Below, piece by piece: positions 1 through 8,026 of a stretch of 64,000 nt of DNA. The stretch covers positions 1-64,000 of the forward strand of contig CAZEJG010000010.1 in the NCBI GenBank assembly GCA_964511625.1. Direction: 5' to 3'. Under the pieces are notes generated by a model. It made no database searches. It saw nothing but the letters and a program-made list of their open reading frames with translations, and was not told the origin of the DNA. Origin of the DNA: Pseudohoeflea sp964511625 (GTDB taxonomy: Bacteria > Pseudomonadota > Alphaproteobacteria > Rhizobiales > Rhizobiaceae). Each line of letters starts with the position of its first letter. The first letter of the stretch is position 1. The translations under genes and the position numbers were made by a program.

Positions 1-318
1 CGGACAAGCCGAACGCCCCGGCCATCGTGGGCCGCGCCCAAGGGCGCGTCCGTTCGGGAACCCCTTGGTTCCCCCGCGCAAGCCCATGAGCGGCGTCAGG
101 GGGGGTGTCCCCAACCACGGTCTCGGCCAAGGGCCGAGCTGCGTGGCCGGGTGATCCCCCTCCCCCCCTTCCTTGTCATGCGGCCTGCGCGGGCCCCCCT
201 CCTGGTCTCGGCGACGGCCAAGGTTTCAGGGACGGGCCGCTACGCGGTCCTTTCCAGAAACCCCGGCCCATTTTCGGCAGAAAGACCGAAGGGCCGCTCA
301 CCACACAGGAGGCCACAA
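1..318. other. Hairpin-rich non-coding left end
   Basis: No convincing gene. The stretch holds three short inverted repeats: 33-39 with 42-48 (CGCGCCC/GGGCGCG), 56-62 with 67-73 (GGGAACC/GGTTCCC) and 122-128 with 132-138 (CTCGGCC/GGCCGAG). Similar small repeats recur at 932-942 and 977-987, on the other side of the three small genes. This texture is not seen in the rest of the window and fits a plasmid- or ICE-derived segment, which is inference only. Confidence 0.4.
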
Positions 319-549
319 ATGGCTGATCCCAAAGACATTGCCCATGCGGTCAATATCGCCCGCATCCTGATCGAGCGCCAGCGCGGCGGCTCGTGGCAGC
401 AGCATGGCCGCGTAGGTCATCGCGTTCCCGGTCTGGTCGGCGCTGACATGATCGACCGTTGCGCCGTGAAGGCTATCGAGGCCATCGACGGCGACATGAA
501 AGAGCTTCACGCTCCTGTCGTGCGCGAGCTTGCGCGCCGCTATTCGTGA
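319..549 (+). CDS. Small protein of unknown function, 76 aa
   Basis: An ATG at 319 follows a perfect AGGAGG at 307-312, six bases upstream, which decides the start over longer in-frame readings. The product is a soluble, mixed-charge protein rich in Ala, Arg, Ile and His (begins MADPKDIAHAV, ends ELARRYS) without membrane segments or a motif I recognise. It is the first of three small co-directional genes with 10 and 1 base gaps, so they are probably co-transcribed. Such small conserved genes are frequent in integrative elements and plasmids of alphaproteobacteria; the family is not identified. Confidence 0.6.
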   Translation: MADPKDIAHAVNIARILIERQRGGSWQQHGRVGHRVPGLVGADMIDRCAVKAIEAIDGDMKELHAPVVRELARRYS

Positions 550-559
550 GGGGGATGCG

Positions 560-727
560 ATGACCTGTCCCCCGATTTTCGAGACGCGCGAACACGTCGA
601 TGATCTGCCCCGTGTCCATCCGAGCGAAGCCGCCGCGTGGCGCTATGCCGAGAAACACGGGCATCAGGTCTGGGAGGTGATCGAATACGGCCCCAATGAG
701 GGCGAGCGCTACCTGGGGGGCGGTTGA
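560..727 (+). CDS. Small acidic protein of unknown function, 55 aa
   Basis: Starts at the ATG at 560, ten bases after the stop of the preceding small gene, with a GAGGGGG stretch at 549-554 as ribosome binding site. The product is short, with a central EAAAWRYAEKHGHQVWEVIEY segment that reads like an amphipathic helix followed by a beta strand and a Gly-rich tail. No family recognised. Its stop is one base from the start of the next small gene, indicating translational coupling. Probably part of the same small-gene module. Confidence 0.5.
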   Translation: MTCPPIFETREHVDDLPRVHPSEAAAWRYAEKHGHQVWEVIEYGPNEGERYLGGG

Positions 728-728
728 T

Positions 729-851
729 ATGTGCCAAACCCCGACCCCCCGGATCACCATCCATTGCGAAGATTGCGGCAGCCAAGAGGTGATGCGCGAT
801 GCTTTCGCCGTCTGGAACCCCGAGCTACAAATGTGGGAAATTTCCTTTTAG
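729..851 (+). CDS. Putative zinc-ribbon-like microprotein, 40 aa
   Basis: This very small ORF runs from the ATG at 729 to a TAG at 849-851, one base after the upstream stop. The translation begins MCQTPTPRITIHCEDCGSQE and contains a HCEDCG motif, that is, a Cys-x-x-Cys knuckle like one half of a zinc ribbon, followed by RDAFAVWNPELQMWEISF. Two-Cys proteins of this kind often dimerise around a metal or are stand-alone treble-clef relatives; that role is inference. Its position directly behind two other tiny genes supports it as real. Confidence 0.5.
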   Translation: MCQTPTPRITIHCEDCGSQEVMRDAFAVWNPELQMWEISF

Positions 852-1065
852 AGGGTCATGGAGGGCTATAGAGTAAACGTAGTTCTCATCGCTATCCCGC
901 GTGCCCCGCCATTATCTGACCTCACGCAGTCGCCCTTCGGGCTTTGCTCCGGTCGGGGCCTCGCATCGGCTCGGACGGCCCTTGGCCTTGCGGGTTCGGA
1001 TTGTTGCCCTAAGACCCCGCCATTTCCGCAGGAGCTTCGCCGAGCGCGGTCACCGGGCTGCCGGG
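852..1065. other. Intergenic boundary region downstream of cydB
   Basis: A 214-base stretch between the small-gene module and the 3' end of cydB. It contains the inverted repeats GCCCTTCGGGC (932-942) and GGCC-CTT-GGCC (977-987). No cydX-like microprotein gene, which often follows cydB, is readable here on either strand. The change of texture suggests that the edge of an inserted segment lies here, but no attachment site, tRNA or direct repeat was found. Confidence 0.3.
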
Positions 1066-2079
1066 TCAGTAGTATTCCAGATCGGTCGCTTTTCCCCGAA
1101 ACACGGTATAGGCCAGGATCGTGTAGCAAAGGATGACGGGCACCACGATACAGGCGCCGACCAGAATGATCATCAGACTTTCCGGCGCCGCCGCCGCCTC
1201 GTAGATCGTCAGCTGATCGGGAACGACATAGGGGTAGAAGCTGTAGGCCATGCCGAGATAGGCGAATGCGAACAGGCCTGTCGACACCGCAAAAGGCAGC
1301 CACGAATAGCGATCGTCGGCAAACGGCATACGCCGCAGCATGCGCCAGAGTGCGGCGGCAAACAGCGCCGACAGCACCGGCAGCGGTGCGAGATAGAAAA
1401 TCTCCGGCACCGTGAACCACTTGTCGAAAATGCGTGCGGAAACGAACGGGGTTGCCAGTGACACTGTCGCGATCCCGATGACGACACCCCACAGGCTTTC
1501 GCGTGCCCAGCGCACCGCCTTGACCTGCAGCGCGGCTTCGGTCTTGTGGATGAGCCATGTCGAGCCGATGAAGCTGTACCCGACGGCAAGGCAGATCGCC
1601 GTGAGGGCCGCGAAGGCATATTCCGCCAGGCCCTGTTCGAGACCCAGAATGTAGAGGCCGAGGATGAACCCCTGCGATAGCGCCGCCATCGCCGAGCCCA
1701 GAAAGAAGAGCCTGTTCCACAACAGCTTGTGGCGCGTGCGCGCCTTGGCGCGGAATTCAAAGGCGACGCCCCGCAGGATCAGACCGATCAACATGACGAA
1801 AACCGGCAGGTAGAGCGCAGTCAGGATCATTCCATGGGCAATGGGAAAAGCCACCAGCAGGAGGCCGACCGCCAACACCAGCCAGGTTTCGTTGGCATCC
1901 CAGAAGGGACCGATCGAGCCGATCATCCGGTCCTGCTCGGATGTTTGGGCGAGCGGAAAAAGGATGCCGACGCCGAGGTCGAACCCGTCCAGGACCACGT
2001 AGATGAGAATGGACAGACCCATCAGCGATGCGAAGGCCCATGGGAGCCAATCGGCAGGATTGGAGAAATCAGGCAGCAT
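1066..2079 (-). CDS. cydB: Cytochrome bd ubiquinol oxidase subunit II
   Basis: Subunit II of the membrane quinol oxidase that reduces O2 to water without proton pumping. At 337 aa it has the length of CydB/CioB proteins. The N-terminus carries the family signature YVVLDGFDLGVGILFPL in the first helix, followed by about eight further membrane segments and the ANETWLVLAVG motif. It lies three bases downstream of cydA on the same strand, a two-gene operon. No cydX or cydDC lies nearby. The reading is secure; the symbol cioB would be equally fitting because the partner is of the short-loop type. Confidence 0.95.
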   Translation of the reverse strand: MLPDFSNPADWLPWAFASLMGLSILIYVVLDGFDLGVGILFPLAQTSEQDRMIGSIGPFWDANETWLVLAVGLLLVAFPIAHGMILTALYLPVFVMLIGLILRGVAFEFRAKARTRHKLLWNRLFFLGSAMAALSQGFILGLYILGLEQGLAEYAFAALTAICLAVGYSFIGSTWLIHKTEAALQVKAVRWARESLWGVVIGIATVSLATPFVSARIFDKWFTVPEIFYLAPLPVLSALFAAALWRMLRRMPFADDRYSWLPFAVSTGLFAFAYLGMAYSFYPYVVPDQLTIYEAAAAPESLMIILVGACIVVPVILCYTILAYTVFRGKATDLEYY

Positions 2080-2082
2080 CGG

Positions 2083-3519
2083 TTACTCCGCAGGGCTGAG
2101 GATCTCGACTTCGGCTTTGCCCGAATGGGCAAAATCGTCATCTCCGACGTCGCCACCGCGCGCAGCCTTCTGCGCCAGATAAACGATGACGCCGACATAG
2201 GCCAACAGGAGCGCCGCGTAGAGCGCGAGGTAGGTCACCAACGTTGCCATCACCATCGGCGCAGCCACGTCGGCGACGGCCATGTCCGTGGTCATGACAC
2301 CCTGCACCAGCCATGGCTGGCGGCCGATCTCGGTCGTGTACCATCCGGCCAGGGTCGCCACCCAGCCGGAAAACGCCATCGGCACCAGGGCGAACAGCAG
2401 GATTTTCGGCAGGCCTTCGACGGCGAGCCAATGACCCTGATTGCGCCCCTGATGCAGATGACGCCGGCGCCACATGAACCACAGGGACAGCCAGCTGACA
2501 GCCAGCATGGCCAGACCTGTGCCGACCATCGTCCGGAATGACCAGAATACGGGGGCGACGGGCGGATGCCGTACGGTTCCGTCCGCTTCCACGAAGCTGT
2601 TGAGACCGGGGACCACGCCGTCGGCGCTGTGCCTCAATATGAGGGAGGCGCCGTTGGGAATGCCGATTTCGAAGCGGTTTTCACGTGCTTCCTCGTCGGG
2701 CATCGCGAACAGAAGCAGTGGCACACCGGACCGGGTCTCCCAGTTGCCTTCCATGGCCGCGACCTTCGCCGGCTGATGCTCCAGCGTGTTCAGCCCGTGG
2801 AAGTCGCCTGCGAGGATTTGCAGCGGAATCAGAGCCGCAGCGAAGAGAAGACCCGTCTTCAGCATGGAGCGCACTTCGCGCGAGCGATCACCGATCAGCC
2901 AGCGGAAGGACGACACGCCGGCAATCAGGAATGCAACTGTCAGGAAACTCGCCAGCATCATGTGTGCAAAGCGATAGGGCATGGACGGGTTGAAGATGAT
3001 GGCCCACCAGTCGGTGGCGTGGGCCACGCCGTCGATCATTTCGAAACCTTGCGGCGTGTGCATCCAGCTGTTGAGCACGATGATCCAGAAAGCCGACATC
3101 GTCGTCCCGAATGCGACCAGGCCGGTTGCCAGCATGTGCAGCCATCCGGGAACCCGCGAGAAGCCGAAAAGCATGATGCCGATGAAGACCGCTTCGAGGA
3201 AGAACGCGGTCAGCACTTCGTAGGCCAGGAGCGGCCCGGCCACGTTGCCTACCGTTTCCATGAAGCCGGGCCAGTTCGTTCCGAACTGGAACGACATGGT
3301 TATGCCCGACACCACACCCATGCCGAAGCTGAGCGCGAACACCTTGACCCAGAACCGGTAGGCAGCCATCCACTTTTCGTCCCCCGTTTGTGCAAAGCGC
3401 ACCCGGAAGAAGAAGAGGACCCACCCCAACGCGATCGTGACGGTGGGGAACAGGATGTGAAACGAAATGTTCGCGGCGAATTGTATTCGACTTAAGAGAA
3501 GCGTGTCGAGCGCATCCAT
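2083..3519 (-). CDS. cydA: Cytochrome bd ubiquinol oxidase subunit I (CIO type)
   Basis: Haem-carrying subunit I of the bd oxidase, 478 aa. The start MDALDTLLLSRIQFAANIS with His in SFHILFP is typical of the cyanide-insensitive (CioA) branch. The region between helices 6 and 7 (the Q loop, around GLNTLEHQPAKVAAMEGNW) is compact compared with the long E. coli loop, matching this branch. The conserved EHQPAK and GWYTTEIGRQPW motifs are present. CIO-type oxidases support respiration under low oxygen, cyanide or nitrosative stress. First gene of the cydAB operon. Confidence 0.95.
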   Translation of the reverse strand: MDALDTLLLSRIQFAANISFHILFPTVTIALGWVLFFFRVRFAQTGDEKWMAAYRFWVKVFALSFGMGVVSGITMSFQFGTNWPGFMETVGNVAGPLLAYEVLTAFFLEAVFIGIMLFGFSRVPGWLHMLATGLVAFGTTMSAFWIIVLNSWMHTPQGFEMIDGVAHATDWWAIIFNPSMPYRFAHMMLASFLTVAFLIAGVSSFRWLIGDRSREVRSMLKTGLLFAAALIPLQILAGDFHGLNTLEHQPAKVAAMEGNWETRSGVPLLLFAMPDEEARENRFEIGIPNGASLILRHSADGVVPGLNSFVEADGTVRHPPVAPVFWSFRTMVGTGLAMLAVSWLSLWFMWRRRHLHQGRNQGHWLAVEGLPKILLFALVPMAFSGWVATLAGWYTTEIGRQPWLVQGVMTTDMAVADVAAPMVMATLVTYLALYAALLLAYVGVIVYLAQKAARGGDVGDDDFAHSGKAEVEILSPAE

Positions 3520-3624
3520 CAGACGCTATCCTTGGTTCGCGTTTACAGCCGTCCGGATCCGGTCGCGGTCCCGAACGGCTTGAGTTTGATACGAAGCACC
3601 GGGACTGATGGACTTGTGACAGAT

Positions 3625-3810
3625 TTACGCAGGTCTGGGCGTCTTGCTGCGAGAGGCACTTTCGGCGGATTTCGATTTCTCATCCTCCGTTTCACGGTCC
3701 CTGGTCGCCCGTTCCGACCGCCACGTGATCGCCTCCTCCAGTTCCGCAATGTTCGGGCTATGGAACATGCGGCAGCTCGACACAGCGTTCAATGCGGACA
3801 TGAAAAACAT
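3625..3810 (-). CDS. Small hypothetical protein, 61 aa
   Basis: Starts at the ATG at 3810, where the purine-rich GGGAGAAAGGAAAG precedes the start by a few bases; the longer in-frame reading from 3867 lacks such a site. The product begins MFFMSALNAVSSCRMFHS, then PNIAELEEAITWRSERATRD, and ends in a charged, Lys/Ser-rich tail. No domain recognised. It lies about 105 bases upstream of cydA on the same strand, so it may share its promoter. Moderate confidence that it is expressed. Confidence 0.5.
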   Translation of the reverse strand: MFFMSALNAVSSCRMFHSPNIAELEEAITWRSERATRDRETEDEKSKSAESASRSKTPRPA

Positions 3811-3859
3811 GATCTTTCCTTTCTCCCTTGGATAAGCTCTTGGCGTCGCACCTTGAGGC

Positions 3860-4083
3860 TCAGCCATGCAGCCTTCGGCGCGACAGCGTCAGCAGCAGGC
3901 CCTCGTGGCGTCGGATTTCATCCTTCAGTCGCAACTTCTTGCGCTTGAGCTTCTGATGATGGTGCTGTCGCTCCACGATCTCTTCTGTGCTTCAGCAACC
4001 TGATCGTCCACTTCGCGATGGCGGCTGCGCAACGATGCGATACGCGCTGCGATGGAGGAGCGACTGAGGCGCAGTTTGGTCAT
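3860..4083 (-). pseudogene. Frameshifted YdcH/DUF465-family gene
   Basis: From the ATG at 4083 one frame reads MTKLRLSRSSIAARIASLRS, RHREVDDQVAEAQK and then garbage up to a stop at 3925. From about 3982 the neighbouring frame reads EIVERQHHHQKLKRKKLRLK, DEIRRHEGLLLTLSRR and stops at 3860. Joined, the two halves match the small two-helix YdcH/DUF465 family in both length and sequence (RHRELD ... LKRRKLRLKDEI). Inserting one base in AAGAG near 3981-3984 (to AAGGAG) restores the frame. It is either a real recent inactivation or a base-calling error; two ORF callers would miss it either way. Confidence 0.75.
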
Positions 4084-4278
4084 GGATTTCCTTCCTTTCT
4101 CGTTTCGTTCGCTGGCTACGGTTGGCGAGGCATGTCGGCAGAGCCCGTCGCATCGGCGATTTCAGCCCATGCCAGGTGCGTGGAAAACGTCTCGCGCACC
4201 GCCTCGACGCCTCACAGATAGGCTTGAAAAAAGAAAGGATAAAGACCAGATAACTTTTAAATATGATCGGAAAAACCT

Positions 4279-5220
4279 ATGGAAAAGCCGACCCTGCCGA
4301 CACTCAGGCAACTGCAGTATTTCAAGGCGCTCGCGACCGAGAAGAATTTCCGGAAAGCTTCGGAAAGCATGGGCGTCAGTCAGCCGTCGCTGAGCGAGCA
4401 GATCACGACCCTCGAGAGCATCGTCCAGACGCCGCTGGTCGAGCGCGGACGCCGAGGAGCCGTCTTGACGGCCTCCGGTCGAGAAGTGCTGTCGAGGGTC
4501 GAGACGATCCTGGAGGATGTCGAGGCGCTCATGCGGGTTGCAAGGGAAACACATGCCGGCGTTTCCGGCACCTACCGGCTGGGAGCCTCGACGACATTGG
4601 GCCCCTATCTGTTGCCCAGCGTGGTCCGCAGGCTCCATGCGCGACATCCGGAATTGCGTCTGTATGTCCGGGATGGACAGCCGCGCGAACTTCTCGAGGA
4701 CCTTCAGGGCGGCAAGCTCGACCTGTTGCTCACCCAGTTGCCGGTCCATGCTTCCGAACTGGAGGTGACGCGTCTTTTCCGCGAGCCCCTCAGGCTGGCT
4801 GTGGCCCGTGGCCATCGACTTTCCGAACGCGCCGACACGAGGGACGCGGATCTCGCCGGAGAAACACTCCTGGTTCTGTCCAACGGTTACCTGCTGCACA
4901 CGCAACTGGCCGAACTCGCAAGCATGGTCGGGGCCACGCTTCGACAGGATTACGAAGGCAGCAGCCTGGACGCCTTGCGTCAGATGGTGGCCATGGACAT
5001 GGGTATCACGATGCTGCCGGCCCTCTACGCCGAATCCGAAGTGAAGAAGGAAGACGGAGGCGTTGCGCTTGTCCCCTTCAAAAGCGGTTCGGTCACACGA
5101 TCGATAGGGCTGGTGACCAGACGCAGCTCCCGCAATCCGGCGGCTTTCCAAGCCTTTTCGGATGCCATAATGCAGGTCGTCCGCACCGAGTTTTCACATC
5201 TTCTGCAGCCCTACACCTAG
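4279..5220 (+). CDS. LysR-family regulator, OxyR-like but cysteine-free
   Basis: A 313-residue LysR-type transcription factor. The N-terminal winged helix (about residues 8-68: LRQLQYFKALATEKNFRKAS, then SQPSLSEQI) closely resembles OxyR, and the effector domain has the OxyR-like stretches RDGQPRELLEDL and GSSLDALRQMVA. The segment where OxyR carries its peroxidatic cysteine reads LVLSNGYLLHTQ (residues 198-209), and the whole protein contains no cysteine at all. It therefore cannot sense peroxide by the OxyR disulfide. It is divergent from the broken ydcH and the cydAB region, which it might regulate (inference). Confidence 0.88.
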   Translation: MEKPTLPTLRQLQYFKALATEKNFRKASESMGVSQPSLSEQITTLESIVQTPLVERGRRGAVLTASGREVLSRVETILEDVEALMRVARETHAGVSGTYRLGASTTLGPYLLPSVVRRLHARHPELRLYVRDGQPRELLEDLQGGKLDLLLTQLPVHASELEVTRLFREPLRLAVARGHRLSERADTRDADLAGETLLVLSNGYLLHTQLAELASMVGATLRQDYEGSSLDALRQMVAMDMGITMLPALYAESEVKKEDGGVALVPFKSGSVTRSIGLVTRRSSRNPAAFQAFSDAIMQVVRTEFSHLLQPYT

Positions 5221-5395
5221 GGTCAGGACCTTGTAACATGATTGGAATGGCGCCGGAGACGGCAAGGAATGCGAGGAAAAGTCCGAAGAGCGGGGAGGTC
5301 ATCCCGATTGAGGGCTTTGACGCGGCAGATCGCAGCTCGATCAACCGGTCCTGATCCTGGCAGCCGTCGGCTTCATTGAAGGAACCCACAGGTCG

Positions 5396-6229
5396 ATGTC
5401 ATCGAACACTTCTCCCGGAAAGGCCCGATCCGTCGTCGGCGCGTTTGTCGACGATCCGAGGTTCAACAGATTCATCGGCATCGTCATCGCCATCAATGCG
5501 GTCACGATTGGGCTCGAGACGAGCCCGTGGATCATGGCCCGGGCCGGACCGTTGCTGATTGCGGTGGACCGAATTGCGCTGGCGATTTTCGTCGCGGAGA
5601 TCGGCCTCAAGCTCTTTGCCAAGGGGTTTCGCTTCTTCAGATCCGGCTGGAACATCTTCGACTTCGCCATAGTCAGTGTCGCGCTCGCCCCGTTCGCCGG
5701 AAGCCTCTCCGTCCTGCGCGCGCTGCGCGTGTTGCGGGCACTGCGCCTGATCTCGGTCGTGCCGAAGATGCGCGCGGTGGTCAATGCGCTTCTCGATGCC
5801 GTTCCGGGCATGGGAGCGATCGTGGCCGTTCTGGCGCTGATATTCTACGTGGCGGGCGTCATGGCCACAAAACTGTTCGGAAGCGCCTTTCCGGATTGGT
5901 TCGGCTCGATCGGCGCATCCATGTACACGCTCTTCCAGGTGATGACGCTGGAGAGTTGGTCCATGGGCATCGTGCGACCGGTCATGGACACCTACCCCTG
6001 GGCGTGGCTCTTCTTTCTCCCCTTCATCATCGTGACGAGCTTCGCCGTCCTCAACCTCTTCATCGCTCTGATCGTCAACTCCATGCAGTCCATCCACGAT
6101 GCCGACGTGAAGGAAGCGACCGAAAAGAACGAGGCGGTCGCTCACGGGGAAAGAGAAGCCCTGATGCAGGAGATACTGGCGCTGCGTTCCGAGATCGAGG
6201 CATTGCGACGGGATTTCGTGAAGCACTAG
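5396..6229 (+). CDS. Bacterial voltage-gated sodium channel (NaChBac/NavAb type)
   Basis: A six-transmembrane channel subunit of 277 aa that assembles as a tetramer. S1-S3 span residues 24-100; S4 (104-118) shows arginines at every third position (VLRALRVLRALRLI); the pore follows, with the selectivity filter TLESWSM at 184-190, identical to the NavAb filter. S6 ends with VLNLFIALIVNSM. The C-terminal 45 residues form a heptad-like coiled coil, as in NaChBac. It likely carries Na+ in response to voltage, linked in other bacteria to motility or pH homeostasis. It stands alone between the LysR gene and a convergent sulfotransferase. Confidence 0.93.
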   Translation: MSSNTSPGKARSVVGAFVDDPRFNRFIGIVIAINAVTIGLETSPWIMARAGPLLIAVDRIALAIFVAEIGLKLFAKGFRFFRSGWNIFDFAIVSVALAPFAGSLSVLRALRVLRALRLISVVPKMRAVVNALLDAVPGMGAIVAVLALIFYVAGVMATKLFGSAFPDWFGSIGASMYTLFQVMTLESWSMGIVRPVMDTYPWAWLFFLPFIIVTSFAVLNLFIALIVNSMQSIHDADVKEATEKNEAVAHGEREALMQEILALRSEIEALRRDFVKH

Positions 6230-6319
6230 CAGCAAGTCCGGGACCGTCCCTCGCCCCACTGCGCGACACAGTCGACAGGGGCGACCCGGACGGCGTTCTG
6301 AGAAGGCCTTTCCTGCGCG

Positions 6320-7111
6320 TCAGCTTTCGTTCTCGAACCGCTGACGCCATTCCCGGCTCAAGGCATCCGCGAGCTTCGCCGTCGGAGGCTCCACCGACTG
6401 CGCATGCGCCGGGTCGAGGTTCAGCGCCGACAACAGTTGGGCAAGGACCTGTTTCGGCTCCTTCGCGAGAACGTCGTAGTCGATGCGCAAGGGCTTTACC
6501 CCTTCCTGCTCGAACCACGTCTCCCAAGCGGCGTCGAGGGCTTCCTGCGCCGCCATATGGTGGCGGATGGCGTCGGCGTCGTACCGGGGTTCCTGCGGAG
6601 GTGCGAGTCGCTCGAGCTCCGATCCATCGGCGTTGCGGTGCCACAGGCCGGATTGCTCGGCGCGCACGCGCGAGATCGCCTGATCCAACCGGTCGGGCCG
6701 CGAAAGATGGATGAAAAGGGTCGGGCCGAAAGCCGCTTCGATACGCTTCACATCGCTCATGGGACCCAGGAAGAGCAGTTCCATTTGCTTCATGAAGTGA
6801 TCGAAACTGCCACGCTGCATCCGCAGGCCGAAAACACCGGTATCGCCCCTGCCCCGCGCCAAAGCCGCATCAAGGACGGCGCGAACGGCCTCTTGTCGCG
6901 AGGTGTAATCGGTCTCTTTCAGTTCATAATATTCCAGCCAACCGTCGAACGATGACTCGTGGAAATGCGAGTCCGGGTCTCCCGCGACCCTGGTCGCCGC
7001 GAGCAATCCGCAGAGGAGCGTGCTTCCACTGCGGGGGACAGTGCAGATCATGTAGGATTGAACGGTGGTGTGCGTCATGGCTCGGGGGCTCGTGAAATCG
7101 AGCCGCTCCAT
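6320..7111 (-). CDS. Stf0-type PAPS-dependent sulfotransferase
   Basis: A 263-residue protein with the 5'-phosphosulfate loop CTVPRSGSTLLCGLL near the N-terminus and the 3'-phosphate-binding region LFIHLSRPDRLDQAISRVRA, both typical of the Stf0 family (trehalose 2-sulfotransferase of mycobacteria and relatives). It would transfer sulfate from PAPS to a sugar or lipid hydroxyl in the cytoplasm; the acceptor is unknown. An ATG at 7078 (MTHTTVQSYM) is a credible alternative start, since neither site has a strong Shine-Dalgarno. No PAPS synthesis genes are adjacent. Confidence 0.87.
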   Translation of the reverse strand: MERLDFTSPRAMTHTTVQSYMICTVPRSGSTLLCGLLAATRVAGDPDSHFHESSFDGWLEYYELKETDYTSRQEAVRAVLDAALARGRGDTGVFGLRMQRGSFDHFMKQMELLFLGPMSDVKRIEAAFGPTLFIHLSRPDRLDQAISRVRAEQSGLWHRNADGSELERLAPPQEPRYDADAIRHHMAAQEALDAAWETWFEQEGVKPLRIDYDVLAKEPKQVLAQLLSALNLDPAHAQSVEPPTAKLADALSREWRQRFENES

Positions 7112-7183
7112 AGCAGGCTTTCAGGAAGCGAGCAGCATGCCCACGCCTCCTGCGCCGCCGCTCTAGACTGGAGAGACGCGAAC

Positions 7184-7909
7184 TCAGTCGAGCGCGATCG
7201 TTACCAGAAGCGGAAGGTGGTCGGAAGCAACGCGCGACAATCGTGTGCGAACGGGCTGCGCGTCGACACAGCGCAAGCCCGGGGAGAGAAACACGTGATC
7301 GAGACGCAGGAGCGGATAGCGTGACGGGAAGGTCGGGTCGTTGAACTTGCGGCCCTCCGGCCGCGCGAGCTCGAGCTTCCGCGCAATCTTGCGATATCCG
7401 GCAGATGAGGGAATGGCGTTGAAGTCACCCATCAGGATGAGGTCGCGGTCGCGGCAGTCCGGATGTCCGATCCAGCGCTCGCCGAGCAGCGTCGGCAGGT
7501 GCCGCATCCGCTGGTAGCGCTTGGCGCCGACATGGGTGTTGAACACCTCCAGCCGGCGGCCCTCGAACTCGATGCGCGTCCAGATCGCCGCGCGCGGCTC
7601 CCCGGGTCCCGGCAGCGGGCCGGTCTTGACCACCTCGGCCGGCAGCGATGTCAGGATCGCGTCGCCATACTTCTCGTCTCCCTTCTGCACCGCCGGATGG
7701 AAGATCGACCGCATGTGCAGATGCGATGCTATGGCATGGGCCTGGTCGACACCCCCGCTGCGTCTCCGTCCGACATCGACTTCCTGCAGCCCGACGATGT
7801 CCGGCTTGCAGCTTTCAATGACCTCCGCGACCCGACCCGGATCGAGCCGGCGATCCCAGCCGACACATCCGTGGACATTGTAGGTCAGAACCTTCAGATG
7901 ACGAGCCAT
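7184..7909 (-). CDS. Endonuclease/exonuclease/phosphatase-family protein (YbhP-like)
   Basis: A 241-residue EEP-fold hydrolase starting at MARHLKVLTYNVHGC (ATG at 7909; the upstream in-frame Met at 7963 adds an Arg-rich stretch that is unlikely to be native). The metal and catalytic motifs are visible: TYNVHG, IVGLQEVD, GDFNAIPSS, and the C-terminal RLDHVFLS with SDHLPLLV. These use divalent metal to cleave phosphodiester bonds in nucleic acids or lipids. Its neighbours are a YbhN-like membrane protein and a ClsB-like phospholipase D, the same set as E. coli ybhP-ybhO-ybhN, so a phospholipid-related role is plausible. Confidence 0.88.
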   Translation of the reverse strand: MARHLKVLTYNVHGCVGWDRRLDPGRVAEVIESCKPDIVGLQEVDVGRRRSGGVDQAHAIASHLHMRSIFHPAVQKGDEKYGDAILTSLPAEVVKTGPLPGPGEPRAAIWTRIEFEGRRLEVFNTHVGAKRYQRMRHLPTLLGERWIGHPDCRDRDLILMGDFNAIPSSAGYRKIARKLELARPEGRKFNDPTFPSRYPLLRLDHVFLSPGLRCVDAQPVRTRLSRVASDHLPLLVTIALD

Positions 7910-8026
7910 CCCGGTGATCCTCGTATTCGTGCGTCTGCGCCGTATGGGGTTGCTTGCCCGCACACGGCCTGTCTGTCAACGGAACCCTTGCGACTGCCGA
8001 TACGTTCCCTCAGCAGGAACAACATC

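Noticed and set aside
2566..3495. A 309-codon plus-strand open frame opposite cydA
   Set aside because: His-, Arg- and Glu-rich composition is typical of antisense to membrane protein genes; cydA on the other strand is unambiguous.
5093..5389. Minus-strand ORF with a short hydrophobic stretch (GLFLAFLAVSGAIPIM)
   Set aside because: No ribosome binding site, and most of its length is antisense to the LysR gene; the hydrophobic run alone is not sufficient.
7463..8026. N-terminal extension of the YbhN-like gene to 7463
   Set aside because: The extension is antisense to the EEP hydrolase gene, does not resemble the family, and a TTG at 8027 with AGGA in front gives the usual family length.
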